DNA of 64,000 nucleotides from Naegleria lovaniensis (taxonomy: Eukaryota; Heterolobosea; Eutetramitea; Acrasida; Naegleriidae), in the NCBI RefSeq assembly GCF_003324165.1, contig NW_025407842.1, forward strand, positions 90,081-154,080, in the 5' to 3' direction. Position 1 is the stretch's first letter. Each line of letters begins with the position of its first letter. This document shows, in pieces, positions 1-12,388 of this stretch. The notes under the pieces are model-generated. The model ran no database searches. It saw nothing but the letters and a program-made list of their open reading frames with translations, and was not told the origin of the DNA. Made by a program: the position numbers and the translations under genes.

Positions 1-787
1 AAATCCTCTCGAACATTGAACGTGTTTTTACAGCATGGCGTTGCACACTGCCACGACAACATATTTCCTCTAGTTTCATACAATTCGTTCTCCTTAAACC
101 CTTCCTTTACAAATTCTGCGTCAATATTGGATGTGACAATAAAAAACCTGGCTGGTTGTGAGAGAAGTTTCTTTTTTTCTTCTGGCGAAGGTTCTTCTGC
201 TTGTTTTTTCTTATTTTTGTCATCGGGTTGAAATCTTGGGTCATTCATTTGAAAGAACAACTCTTTCCAGTGATGAATAATCTTGGTGGCTGTGGCACCA
301 CCTGATGTTTTAGATTTTTGAGATCGATTCAAAACTTGTCCCCAAAAACCATAAAATAGTTCGTCTTGTCCCTTACTGAGCAATATGGGCGAGCATAAAT
401 CATCAAATTTCAAGCCAGCATCTGCATAGGCCTTTGCCCGTTTTTCAAATATATCTTGCAGTAGTTTGTTTCCTGAAGTGGAGCTAAATTCCTCTCCGAC
501 TACAACAAGAACAAAGTATGACAAGAAAATGGACTGGTTGTATGATTCGGAAAGGGTTGTGACAGATAAGTACATATTGAATAGAGATAGCCAGAAACAT
601 CCAACCAGTATACAATCAATGGCATAAATGCATACAATCACACGTATGCGCCAATGAGAACATGAGCATGATTCCATATCGGAGCACATTCAGCCGAATA
701 TATCTTTTCTCAAACACCTACCTCAGCAGCCTTTTCATAGGGATCGGCCTTCTTATTCCTCTTAAACTTGGCAAGTGCTTTACTCAT
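1..787 (-). CDS. Sir2-family NAD-dependent deacylase-like protein, partial
   Basis: The gene runs leftward and leaves the window at position 1. A short first exon starts at 787 (MSKALAKF...) and ends near 718-722. The second exon starts at 499 after a TTGTAG acceptor. Exon 2 shows the pattern of protist and bacterial Sir2-like proteins: FYGFWG at about 369-352, an insert rich in Lys and Glu, then FFIVTSNID followed by YETRGN and a WQC-x4-C pair. In sirtuins the segment after SNxDG carries the catalytic His in a HG motif; here the equivalent pair reads RG. The Cys residues look like the start of the zinc site, whose rest lies outside the window. The exon 1 donor is uncertain: phase is kept if it is the weak GTGTTT site. 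The family call is fairly firm; activity is doubtful. Confidence 0.7.
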
Positions 788-1014
788 CTTGCCTTTCCGA
801 TCAACAACAACAACAACCCGTCCGTCCTAGATACCAGAATCAGTGATTGAACCAGAGAGGTCTGCCGTTACGTCGCGTCTGTGGGTACGGATGAATGAAA
901 TTTTTTTCGTAAACAATTCAAGTGTTGTCATGGCGCCAAATGTTGTTGTGATCAAATTCTCAATTCAACAACTGAAAATTTTCATGGATGATGCAACACA
1001 TGACACACCAAAGG

Positions 1015-3676
1015 CTAAGCACCAACACTACTCTCATACTTGTTCATCAATTCGAGTAATGTTGAATGACATTGTAAAGCAGTGGGTCTTTCTGATGGAT
1101 TCCATTTGAGACAATTCAGAATGAGATCTTTCAATGCAAGGCCATACTCTCTTCAGATCGAAACGATTCGAATCGACCAATTTGAACAATTCAAATTCTA
1201 ACTCTTCTATAAATTCATTGTAGGCTTCTTTTTGCTTCTTCTTGTCGGTCTTGCTGTTGGGGAATTTGATATGAGATGGCATGATTCTTCTGTAAAAGGA
1301 ATGATCGAGTTTCGTGTCAAAGGTCACTAATTGATAAGCCACGACTCCAAATGAAAAAATGTCTGTTTTTGTGAGCATTTCGATCGAGTTATTGTTGTTA
1401 CTTTGAAGAGTCGTGGGAGTAAGTGTTGGATCATCACTAATCATTTGAATGTACAATTCAGGTGCCATGTGCGGTATAGATCCACACAATTTCGTAGTTT
1501 TTAAGCCATAGGCATCTGTAGTTGATGTGTTTGAAGCATTGCCAGTTGGACTTGTGGGAAGATTGAACATGGAATCATCCATTCCTTCATGATTGTCAGT
1601 ACTCTCGTTGGAATCTTGAGGATCGTGTCGAACTAGAAATGAATAATCTGCCAACTTAATCGTTTGATATTCGTCGTCACTAAAGAAAATATTTTGAGGT
1701 TTGATGTCACGATGGCATAATATGGATCGATCGTTCATCTGTTGTTGAAGGGAACCTGTGTCATCTTTCTCGCACACTGGTTGATTCTCATTCCTCAATT
1801 CAGGATGATGCATTAAGGAAAGGGCATGTGCCAATTGCCTCAAATAAGAAATAAAAGTCTTCATTTCCAATTTCTTTCCTTTTCGTTGTTTCATTTCGAG
1901 AAATTTTTGCATATCACCAAGATTGAATAAGGACATTTCAAAGCAAATGATAATTTCGTCATTGTAATCCTTGAGTGATTGAACAGAATTCTTTCGTTGA
2001 GAGAGAGCTTTCAAATTTGCTCTTTTCGATCTCTTTTCACTGGGTTTGATGCTTTCAATGAAAATTCGATTGTGATGCACGAGATTTTCACATTGAGCGA
2101 GGATGCCCTGATCCAAATGTCGAATGACGTCTACTTCGTACATGATTTCGAGAGCTGTTTGCCAGTGATCAATCGTAACTTTTTTCAATGCAACGATGGA
2201 GGAGGAGCCATTCGAACCATTTTCATTGGTTTGACCATTGTCACTCATTATTGTATTTCTCATGGCTTTAAAAACCAACCCAACAGCACCCTCTCCGAGT
2301 GGTTTAATAAGCTCATATTCATATCGTGACTGTTTAGAGTTGTATTCTTCATAGAGTTTCTTGAATGTGGAATTTGTCTCTAACAACTTTTCAAATGTGA
2401 AAATTTCAGGACTTAGGTCCAAATCTTGAGTCGAATCACCATTTCTTGGAGAGGAATTTTCATTTTCAGGAGAAATTGAAGCAGCAATAGAAAGTACTGA
2501 ATGGTCATCACCAATATTTAGACCACAATGAATGGCCGTAATTTCCAAATAGATGAAACCGTTGGGTACTCCTTCAAGTTTTAAATAAAATTTTTGAGTT
2601 TGATTTTGTAAGAGTTGACTCAGAGGAACTGTTGTAAATCAATAAGCATCACATAATTATGAATGAAATAAATTACAAATAATTCGACAGATAATTTACA
2701 TTGATATATGGATGTCAGTAACGCTATATTTTTCCGATGACATCAATTACTTACCTGTCACACGACCCATAAAATCATTCGATTGAAACAAATCAAAATC
2801 CCAAACCGTCACTATTAACTCATCCTTAATAGCTCCCACAAAATAATCATCATTTCCAATTTGTTCCACATTTCTTACACTGAAAAAGAAACTTTCTCCC
2901 CACAATGGATTTAGTGTCTTTTTCATGGTTGAAGATTTCTTTGTTTCCACTAAATGTTCTCCTCTCAGCTGTGATGAATCTATTTGAGAATTTGTAGTGT
3001 TGTTGCTGTTATTATTGTTATTTGGTAAATACCGATATGTAAATTCACAAAATGGGTCTGATTTCCCATTCCTGTCACATGCCACCAAATCTTCACCAGC
3101 CTTTAAATTCACAATAATGAATGGCTGTCGATCAAACCCACTACTACTGATGACTGTCCAAGATGACGACTTGGTTTTTGAAATTGAATTTCCAGTCGAT
3201 GAAGCCACCAAACTATTTCCTCCTAGAATCCCAGCTGTACTTTTCCGATTAAACATAAACAAGGCATTTCGTCGTGGTGAATTTGGAGAGCCATTATTAC
3301 TTCCCGTCGTACTGGCAAGAGCAGCAGCTGCATTGGATGAATGTTGTTGCCTTGAGAGAGGTGATAATTGATGTCCTACTGATGAATGAATATTGGTATT
3401 ATTATTGTTGTGATTATTGTTATTGCTTGAATGGTTGATCATGGTTGTTGTTGAATGGCTGGTTATAATTTCAGTATTGGATATATCTGTACTGCATGGA
3501 TCGGAAGAGCCTTCATCATTCAATCGTGCATGAACCGAGTGGCTGATTCGTTGTTGTTGATGACTCGAAGAAGAACCTAATACTTCGTCCTCTGCATACA
3601 TATCGGTCAACGGCTTGGCATCACTGTCCCGTGATCGACTCTTAGGGACGAGAAGGTCTTTCATGTGTTGAAACAT
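1015..3676 (-). CDS. C2 domain plus protein kinase, about 840 residues
   Basis: Exon 1 is 2755-3676 and exon 2 starts at 2628; joining them keeps the frame across GTAAGT...ACAG. The first 170 residues are low complexity (Asn, Ser). A C2 domain follows (about residues 180-330), with the usual Asp-rich loops: the SDPFCEF loop, NPLWGE and VWDFDLF. This suggests calcium-dependent membrane binding. The kinase domain has a glycine loop GEGAVGLVF, ALKK for the ATP lysine, HRDIKPQN in the catalytic loop and MAPELY for the APE motif. The DFG triplet reads DYS, so metal binding is changed at the glycine. Near 1152 the frame steps by one base. In the stepped frame a standard last kinase helix (LKDLILNCLKWNPSERP) continues to a stop at 1015; in the unshifted frame it stops at 1034. 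The start at 3676 is preceded by six A. Confidence is high for the domains, moderate for the C-terminus. Confidence 0.85.
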
Positions 3677-4264
3677 TTTTTATAAGAAGTGGTTGTGAGA
3701 TTGTTGTTTTAAAATTGGAGACTTGTGTTCTTGGTCGACGTTTTTCTGAACTACAAAGGATGACATTTGTCAAATTTGGATCCTTATGCATGACAAGCGG
3801 CTTTGAATCGTTCTTATTAAGCATAAACAAGGATAGATTGTCATTAAAAGGATGATGAATGCAATTGTAGTTGTATCTTTAAAGAGTCATTTGTGTGAGA
3901 TGTTTATTGATGATCATTCTTGCATTGTTGCTGAGCAGATAAAACACCTCAACAAATTTGAGAGAAAAAATTTTTCTTTGAAACCACAAATGGAACCTCT
4001 GGCGGAGTGAAAACTCTCGCAAGCTAAAGGTTGTGCCCAACATTTTGTTGTTGTGATTTTGAACGACACAAACACATAAATGATGATAAACTAGCTCTCA
4101 ACCTGTCAATCATCATAATTTAAATTGATGAAGCGAGACTATCCCATGCTAAAACTGATTTATGGTTTGCATCGAGTGTGCAAGGAAGGATTCAAATGAT
4201 TTTATAGTTCATCATTGTTGTGTGATTTTGTTCAGTATCAGTATCCATGGGTACTCTGGTTACT
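3677..4264. other. Intergenic spacer
   Basis: This AT-rich spacer lies between the start of the C2-kinase gene and the stop of NAA38. It should hold the kinase promoter and the NAA38 3' end. Short open frames here on either strand lack a convincing start context and composition. I see no RNA gene. Confidence 0.5.
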
Positions 4265-4764
4265 CTATTCCGAAATGAAACAAGAAGTGATAAGTGTACC
4301 TGGAAGCATCACCAGACCTACTCGTCGTTCATCAAATGAAATTGCTTCTTCTGATGTTGAGGTAGGTTTCTTTCTATATTCCGTTGTCTTCATCAATCGA
4401 GATTGTTGTGTGTTGTGAAAATAATTTTAATGTAATTCCATGTGATGATCATATTAACAATATTGAAATACATGTATAAATCATCACGGCCGATTATTTC
4501 ACAATGAACACAATTCACTCATACCACTTTCAAACTCACCTCCTTCAAAATTGTATTCATCTTATTATCCACACAAACAAATCTTCCGACAAATTCTCGT
4601 TCATCCTTTAACACAACTTTCATGATGCGATTATGAAATTTTCGGATTGTTTCTTTATTCCTGTCTGCAATTTCTTGATGATCTTCCGACATTTTTTGTT
4701 TGGGCCATCTTACTCTTTGCCCTCGATAATAAGGCAGAAAACTGTTGCCGTTCAACAACAACAA
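4265..4764 (-). CDS. NAA38: NAA38/LSMD1-like Sm-fold subunit of NatC
   Basis: This is a two-exon gene. Exon 1 ends at 4540 before GTGAGT; exon 2 is 4369-4265 after a GAAAG acceptor, in phase. Exon 1 carries the Sm1 motif (VVLKDEREFVGRFVCVDNKMNTIL). Exon 2 carries an acidic linker and the Sm2 motif RRVGLVMLPGTLI. Together this is a complete LSM fold, and the MLPG form of Sm2 resembles NAA38 (RxxGLxMxPG), the auxiliary subunit of N-terminal acetyltransferase C. The start is either 4764 (109 residues) or the internal Met at 4692 (MSEDHQ..., 85 residues); the second looks more natural but neither has a strong A-run. Another LSM-family protein is the main alternative. Confidence 0.75.
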
Positions 4765-4879
4765 TTCGTCTATCCTAACGACAATTGTTAATTTCCTCTC
4801 ATTTTGGAAGTATCTATTCTCGGAGCGTTAAGGAAATTTAAAAATTTAAAAAACTCTTGCATTTGTATCTGATAGCCTC

Positions 4880-7186
4880 ATGAAACTGCTGGGAGGAATT
4901 CTCTCCAAGTCTTCGTCGTCATCCACTGCCTCATCAACTACCAACAGTGCCTCAAATCCCTCTTCCTCCTCCTCGTCCTCAAATAATCTAACCCTTAGTA
5001 GCAATAGTTTTACTTCTTCAGGTACCCTCAATCAATCGGTTTCCTCTCTCGGAACGAATAGTTCCATCTCAACCACAGCCATACAACGAAGTAGAAAGGA
5101 ACAGTTGTTGTTGGCATCGGGAGAGTTTTGTAATCATTCTTCATCATCATCATCATCAGTACCAACTTCAGTATTCTCCTCAACAACATTATCATCCTCG
5201 GGCTCCTACAATTTATCATCATCCACTGAGACTTCTCAAAGCAGTTCAAAAAAGAAGGCATCTAAGAAAGCAAAACAGCAACAGAAATCACTTCAACAAC
5301 ACACTCCCCAACCACAGATACAAGCCAATACCACAACTGCCGCGCTTAATTTATCCTCCTCTCAGAACAACAATAACTTTTCGTCACCAATTCCAACTCA
5401 ATCCAGCTCGTTCACTCCCAAAAAGCAAACTAACAACAAGGATTGTTATCAGCAACAGCAATCATTAACGTCGCCTCTAGTATCCACGAGTATCAGTACC
5501 AGCAACACGAACAGAGATTTGGCCCAACAAAACAGTGAGGATTTTCTTAATAGCTTATCTTTTGCATTTCCTCAAATTGAATACGAAGAAGTCATGAAAA
5601 AGATTCAACAACAACAACAACAACAGCAGCAAATGCAACGAAATGTCACCACTAAAACAGAGAGTGCTGAAGACAACAACATTACGGCAGAGAATATTGA
5701 CGCCACATCAGATGGCTATGATTTTGAATATGTAAATAGGGAAGAGGAGGAAAAGTGTAACAAGAAGAATGCAAAGTCATCCTCAAAATGTTCATCATCG
5801 AAATCTAACACTGCTGCTATCACAAAACATGCTGTGCCCTCAAAATCCTCCGCAGTCAATGAGAAGAATTTGAAAACACCTCTCAAACAAAAAGTAGCAG
5901 ACCACTCGAATAGTCAATCTAGCAAATCGAAAAACAAACAATCGAGTAGTGACACCGTTGAAGCTCCTTCTTCATCTGAACCTCCAGGCTCAGTAACTCC
6001 ATCTAAGAGTAGAATTTCCTTAAAACCTTCAACTTCATCGAGACAACTGGCTAAGAAAAACAAATCTCTTTTGAGAAACTCTGTTTCCAAGTCATTGAGC
6101 AATTTTGGTCCAAAAACAAGCAACAATGCGTCTGATCAGGTCATTTCTGTCGTTATGGATTCTTCTCCAACCTACACTCAAGATGATGACAGTGATGACG
6201 ACAATGGTCCCACCTCCAATCAAACGACAAAACAAGATGCCAATATCACTGCTATGAACTGCCATCATGATGACGACAGCGATGAAGAAATGGAGAATAG
6301 TGAAGACATTTCAACGCCCACAACACCCAACAAGAAGAGAAAGGCCAACGCAAGTTTTAGTGACTCTCCAGCATCCTCAAAGAAAAAGAAGGATTCTCTT
6401 ATGATGGATAGTGTTATTAAGAAGGTCATGGAATTTTCCATTCCTAACACGCCACAGCTTGAGGAAGAAAGCCCTGCACAAAGTACTGCACTCACCATAT
6501 CGCCATCTCTTTCGTACAACTCGGACTCGACATGTGGCGAGCAAGTTGGATTGGATATTTGCTCGACTTCACCTCTTGACACGCTGACGTATGAGGGAAA
6601 TTTGTTTAGTACCGTCTCTGGAGCATCCTCTTGCAAAGGTATAGATATTAAGGAAGTGAACCAAAGAATTAGTTCCCTAATTACTGTCATTGAAAAGAGA
6701 AATGAACAAATTGCTCAACGTGATGCGCTCATTCTACAGCTTTCTAAAGAAAATAAGGACCTCAAGAAATTCAAGAACATGATCGAAAAGTTGGAGGATG
6801 TTGGTGTGGTGTTTTATATGAAAGCCTCAGAATTGTGCTGCAATGGATTAATGGCACGAGATGACAAATCCAAAGATTCCATGGAAGTGGTTGCTTCTTC
6901 TGTACAGCAAGGAATGAGATATATGAGAGCTTCGGCCGAGTTTGGAAATGTGGACGCCATGTTTGAGTATGCAGAGTTATTGTTAAGATATTCGAAAAAC
7001 AGAAAGAACGAAGCTAAAGAATATCTCAAGAGAGCCAGTGAACTCGGTCACAAGAAAGCTGGAGTATTTTTGAAGAGTTTAGAAAACAAGGAGGAGAAAG
7101 TTCGATACGAAAAGTCTGTAGAGCACGATCATTTGTTTCTCTATGGCAACGATCCCAAGAATAACCATTCGAAAAAGAGGAGGTAG
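4880..7186 (+). CDS. Low-complexity protein with C-terminal Sel1-like segment
   Basis: This is a single open exon of 768 codons. The first 530 residues are Ser, Gln, Asn and Lys rich, with poly-Ser stretches and a poly-Gln run near residue 243, plus several basic KKKRK-type clusters that could serve as nuclear signals. A short coiled coil follows (about 595-635: IEKRNEQIAQRDALILQLSKENKDL in pattern). Residues about 640-740 look like Sel1-type helix pairs (YMKASELCCNG, YMRASAEFGNVDAMFEYAELL, EYLKRASELGHKKAG). Sel1 repeats are scaffolds for protein complexes; the partner is unknown. Stretches of Ser-Pro and Thr-Pro in the middle could be phosphorylation sites. No frame break is seen. Naegleria-type genomes hold many such proteins, so I give no function. 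Confidence 0.75.
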   Translation: MKLLGGILSKSSSSSTASSTTNSASNPSSSSSSSNNLTLSSNSFTSSGTLNQSVSSLGTNSSISTTAIQRSRKEQLLLASGEFCNHSSSSSSSVPTSVFSSTTLSSSGSYNLSSSTETSQSSSKKKASKKAKQQQKSLQQHTPQPQIQANTTTAALNLSSSQNNNNFSSPIPTQSSSFTPKKQTNNKDCYQQQQSLTSPLVSTSISTSNTNRDLAQQNSEDFLNSLSFAFPQIEYEEVMKKIQQQQQQQQQMQRNVTTKTESAEDNNITAENIDATSDGYDFEYVNREEEEKCNKKNAKSSSKCSSSKSNTAAITKHAVPSKSSAVNEKNLKTPLKQKVADHSNSQSSKSKNKQSSSDTVEAPSSSEPPGSVTPSKSRISLKPSTSSRQLAKKNKSLLRNSVSKSLSNFGPKTSNNASDQVISVVMDSSPTYTQDDDSDDDNGPTSNQTTKQDANITAMNCHHDDDSDEEMENSEDISTPTTPNKKRKANASFSDSPASSKKKKDSLMMDSVIKKVMEFSIPNTPQLEEESPAQSTALTISPSLSYNSDSTCGEQVGLDICSTSPLDTLTYEGNLFSTVSGASSCKGIDIKEVNQRISSLITVIEKRNEQIAQRDALILQLSKENKDLKKFKNMIEKLEDVGVVFYMKASELCCNGLMARDDKSKDSMEVVASSVQQGMRYMRASAEFGNVDAMFEYAELLLRYSKNRKNEAKEYLKRASELGHKKAGVFLKSLENKEEKVRYEKSVEHDHLFLYGNDPKNNHSKKRR
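5604..5632 (+). repeat. CAA/CAG microsatellite encoding poly-Gln
   Basis: An uninterrupted CAA run, followed by CAG codons, encodes about ten glutamines inside the Sel1-like gene. Such runs vary in length between strains. Confidence 0.85.
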
Positions 7187-7320
7187 TGTTGGTTGCAATG
7201 AAAACTCAACTCATTTTAAACAACCACATTATCACACTCTTCTTGTACAAAGCCTTCCTCTCTAGTATTCTCCACAAAATAATAACAATTCTATAATTTA
7301 TAATTACAATAAGCGTAAAC

Positions 7321-8445
7321 TTAAAAACTTAATTCTACTGATGTACAAAATTCATCAAATATGAATGCTGAAAACAGAATAGAATGAGCCCTGGAAATAA
7401 TGTTTTCGTAAACAACCTGACCATGTTCATCTAATTCAGCCTCTGAAAGCAATAGATTGATTTCTCTTCTCGACAGATCAAGCTCAGCTTCTTGCAATTC
7501 TCGTTTAAATTTGCCAAACGGTAAGGCTCCAGTATGACCTTCTCCTTCAGCTCTCTCGAATAAGGCCTTTAATTCTTCTTGAAGTTCCAATTTGCTCAAT
7601 CCATGAACCACATCCACATCGTTGACAATTATTGGTGAAAGGAATGACTGATGAATAGAATTACTCTCGTCCGAATAGCCCAAAGGACCTTCTTCACCTC
7701 CCACTACAATTTTCAACACATTTGTAATTCGTTGACAGAAAGGAGCAATTTCCACAGTAGAGTCGTCTGCCACGTCCGATTCTGCCATGCAAAAAGCAAC
7801 CATTGTGTCTGGCAGTTGATAATTGAAAATTTTCTTGAGCTCCTCCTTCACCGCGCCAACAGGTAAAGCGTCGTAACCAAAAGAGCTGTAATGCGAGTAC
7901 AAAATATTGAGCAATTCCTGATCGGAAACGGTTGCTAGAAATTGTGTAATGTCACCCTCAAAGGATTGATTCTGGAAACTATCGTTGTGGTCAGCTTCAG
8001 CGATTGGTTCTTCCTCAGTGTTCTGTTCTTCTTCGGTGGTTTCTTCAGTTTCTTCCTCCTCCTCGTCGGAAGTGAATCGTTCTTGAGCTTTGACGGAGAT
8101 TGGTTTTTGTGGATTTGAGGAATTGTGATGAACATCCGAAGAAGTATGTACGACCTTGAATTCGTCCATATCCTCTTCTTCTACCTCTTCCTCAGATGAT
8201 GATACTTGATAATTGTTATTCTTGAATGAGGCAGGAGACAATTCTCCAATTTTTGCCACATTACTCTCGGCAATACTTTCTGCGTCTTGTTTCAGTTCCA
8301 TTTCCTTGGCCAACTTGGTAAAGTAATCATATCCAAATCGATAAATATTTGAGGGTTGCACTCTCAATACTTCCCGAGTAAAATCTCTGAGGGTTTCTTG
8401 AAATTTTGGTGGCAATGAAAAATCTTTTTGATATTTGTGAGACAT
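7321..8445 (-). CDS. RIIa-domain and EF-hand-like protein, radial spoke RSP7-like
   Basis: The first 47 residues match the RIIa dimerisation-docking fold (LPPKFQETLRDFTREVLRVQPSNIYRFGYDYF), the fold used by flagellar proteins such as SPA17, ROPN1 and radial spoke RSP7/RSP11. A highly acidic linker follows (about 60-165), then two weak helix-loop-helix pairs. The last (about 290-345, LKALFERAEGEGHTGALPFGKF and LLLSEAELDEHGQVVYENI) resembles an EF-hand pair with poor calcium loops. RIIa at the N-terminus plus EF-hands is the layout of Chlamydomonas RSP7, so a role in the flagellar axoneme of the swimming stage is likely. The final 20 residues after IISRAHSI look unlike the rest and could reflect a missed intron or a small frame step. 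The family is well supported; orthology is not. Confidence 0.72.
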   Translation of the reverse strand: MSHKYQKDFSLPPKFQETLRDFTREVLRVQPSNIYRFGYDYFTKLAKEMELKQDAESIAESNVAKIGELSPASFKNNNYQVSSSEEEVEEEDMDEFKVVHTSSDVHHNSSNPQKPISVKAQERFTSDEEEEETEETTEEEQNTEEEPIAEADHNDSFQNQSFEGDITQFLATVSDQELLNILYSHYSSFGYDALPVGAVKEELKKIFNYQLPDTMVAFCMAESDVADDSTVEIAPFCQRITNVLKIVVGGEEGPLGYSDESNSIHQSFLSPIIVNDVDVVHGLSKLELQEELKALFERAEGEGHTGALPFGKFKRELQEAELDLSRREINLLLSEAELDEHGQVVYENIISRAHSILFSAFIFDEFCTSVELSF

Positions 8446-8736
8446 TTTCCAAGAATTATATATTGATTTTGTGTTGATGAACAGTTATTTTTTTTAAATT
8501 TGTAATTGTAATATTTTGAGGGCGGGAAAACTATGAAATTCATTAACCAGGAGTTACAAATGAATGGGATGACGAAAACTGACTCTGAAACGATTTATTT
8601 TAATAACAATCATCGACAATCCTTTATTTCTATTTTGTGTTTGCAATTTGCTGAATCAAAGATTCTTCGCTCATTATTTCTTTAAAAAGTCATCCTACTA
8701 TTTGGAAATTCATAACAACACAAAAAAAACGCGAAA

Positions 8737-9957
8737 ATGACTTGTCCTTCGCTTCCTTCATCACGTGCTTCCTCTTCACATCAAGCTGTTCCGAAAATTT
8801 CACTTCTTTCCATCGTTCTTCTTCTCCTATTTATTCATCATACTTTCGGATGTGATTTTTCATTACCGAATGAAAAGCCTTGTTTGGATTGGTCCTACTC
8901 GGAAGCCAATCAATGGGCTCAGCAGTGTCCCAACTCTCAATGTGGAGGTTCCTCTCAATCGCCTGTTCCAATTCTTTCTTTCCAAAATATCATTTCGTAT
9001 GATCAATATTTACTTCAAGCCTTGTACAACAACGGTTCCAACCCAAACACGTTGCCCTCACTCTTGTATGATTTCTCAAATGAAACCAAACGTTCCTTAA
9101 CCATTCACGGCCTGTTTCAAGAGATGAGCAAGAACTCTTTGGATTTTACCTTACTCAATTCGGGACATACCATCATGTTGAGTTTGAATGAAACATCATC
9201 GGCAATGAAACAACCCGTCTATATCGATCGTTACTTTCTAGTGAGAGAAACAAGTACTTCTTCATCATTCAACAAGAACCTTCCTTTCCGACCATCATCG
9301 GTCGCTCTCAAGGTTCCTGGATACAATAGTATTCGAGTTCCATATCGTTTGAAACAATTTCATTTTCATACACCTTCTGAACATGTATTTAATTGGTTTT
9401 CCTATGATTTGGAAGTACACTTTGTATTTCAAAGAGAGGATTTGGAAAAGGCTTTGGATGCATTGGTTCCAAGAATTACGGTTGTTGGAGTTGTGTTGCA
9501 AGCTTTGGGAATGATCGATCATCCCCTTATAGATGTTGTGGTCAGAAATAAGGATTATTTAATGAAACATGTGGGAAAACCTGTCAATACTCGTGAAGTG
9601 ACAAGTGGCATGTTGTTTGATATGGTTCCTCTTCGACAAGAACTAGATCCTTTATTCTCTTATTTTGTTTATAATGGAAGTTTAACTACACCGAATTGTA
9701 ATGAAAATGTCATGTGGAATGTCGTGAATCCTAACATCTTTTTAGGAGCATCACAATACATTTCATTGAATCAAATGGCTGCATTAAGACAAATCATGAA
9801 TCAGGCACAACATGGAAAGAGAGAGAATTCATCCAAAGTGAGAGGACTGTCCAGTAGCACAGGTGACAACATGACAAGTACAGACAATGGTTTTTTAGGA
9901 AATAATCGACCTCTGCAATCATTGAATGGAAGAAAAATTATTAGTATTACTAGGTAA
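8737..9957 (+). CDS. Secreted alpha-type carbonic anhydrase
   Basis: This is a single exon of 406 residues. A hydrophobic segment at about residues 20-38 (ISLLSIVLLLLFIHHTFG) is a signal peptide, so the enzyme enters the secretory path. The alpha-CA core is present: SQSPVP near the N-terminus, QFHFHTPSEH giving two zinc His residues and the following Glu/His, EVHFVFQ giving the third zinc His, and SLTTPNC holding the gating Thr. The reaction is reversible hydration of CO2 to bicarbonate. Several N-glycosylation sequons are visible (NGS, NET). The tail after about residue 355 is Ser, Asn and Gly rich with no clear membrane anchor. It converges on the beta-amylase gene, which is also secreted. 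The upstream sequence has an oligo-A stretch ending in GCGAAA before the start. Confidence 0.93.
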   Translation: MTCPSLPSSRASSSHQAVPKISLLSIVLLLLFIHHTFGCDFSLPNEKPCLDWSYSEANQWAQQCPNSQCGGSSQSPVPILSFQNIISYDQYLLQALYNNGSNPNTLPSLLYDFSNETKRSLTIHGLFQEMSKNSLDFTLLNSGHTIMLSLNETSSAMKQPVYIDRYFLVRETSTSSSFNKNLPFRPSSVALKVPGYNSIRVPYRLKQFHFHTPSEHVFNWFSYDLEVHFVFQREDLEKALDALVPRITVVGVVLQALGMIDHPLIDVVVRNKDYLMKHVGKPVNTREVTSGMLFDMVPLRQELDPLFSYFVYNGSLTTPNCNENVMWNVVNPNIFLGASQYISLNQMAALRQIMNQAQHGKRENSSKVRGLSSSTGDNMTSTDNGFLGNNRPLQSLNGRKIISITR

Positions 9958-10044
9958 TATCAACTCCAAATATCCATAACTTTATTGAGATGTTGTGTGT
10001 TCAAGGTTCGGTGTGTACAAGGTTGCTCATCAGCAGACGTTCTT

Positions 10045-11928
<1,884 letters not shown>

Positions 11929-12388
11929 GATTGTTCACAAGCAGTGTCGATAATTGTACTTGTTTTTTTAGAGATGAAATTTCACTAACGGATTCGCAAC
12001 AATTAATTTTAAATACTTGTTGACCGATCCAACTGTGTAATGTGAACCTACGGATCTTGCGATGGAGTTTACAACCAGGAGTTAGGTCTTGTTTTTGATG
12101 AACTATGACGAACCAAGAGCAAGCATCCGCAAGTGGCGTGCGTAAGAATTATGTGGACTTTTTTTCGTGGTCTGGAAATTCAAAAGTTGTAATCGAGTTA
12201 TTTTACTTTTTATGTGAACTCCAACTCCTCGGAGTGATCGTTGCCTGACATCATCAAGTTGGTCATGATTCGTTACAAGATATTTGTGGTACCATTACAC
12301 ACAGGACATTATCCATCTCGAAACTCATATGGTTTGTCATTGAAGTGAAATCTTATCCTTACAATCTTTTGTAATTAACACCAAAAAA
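11929..12388. other. Divergent intergenic region
   Basis: This spacer of about 460 nt separates the divergent beta-amylase and aminotransferase genes and should hold both promoters. I see no open frame of note. An A-run lies directly before the aminotransferase ATG. Confidence 0.5.

Noticed and set aside
4215-4418. Rightward frame of 67 codons
   Set aside because: It is antisense to the second exon of NAA38, which carries the Sm2 motif.
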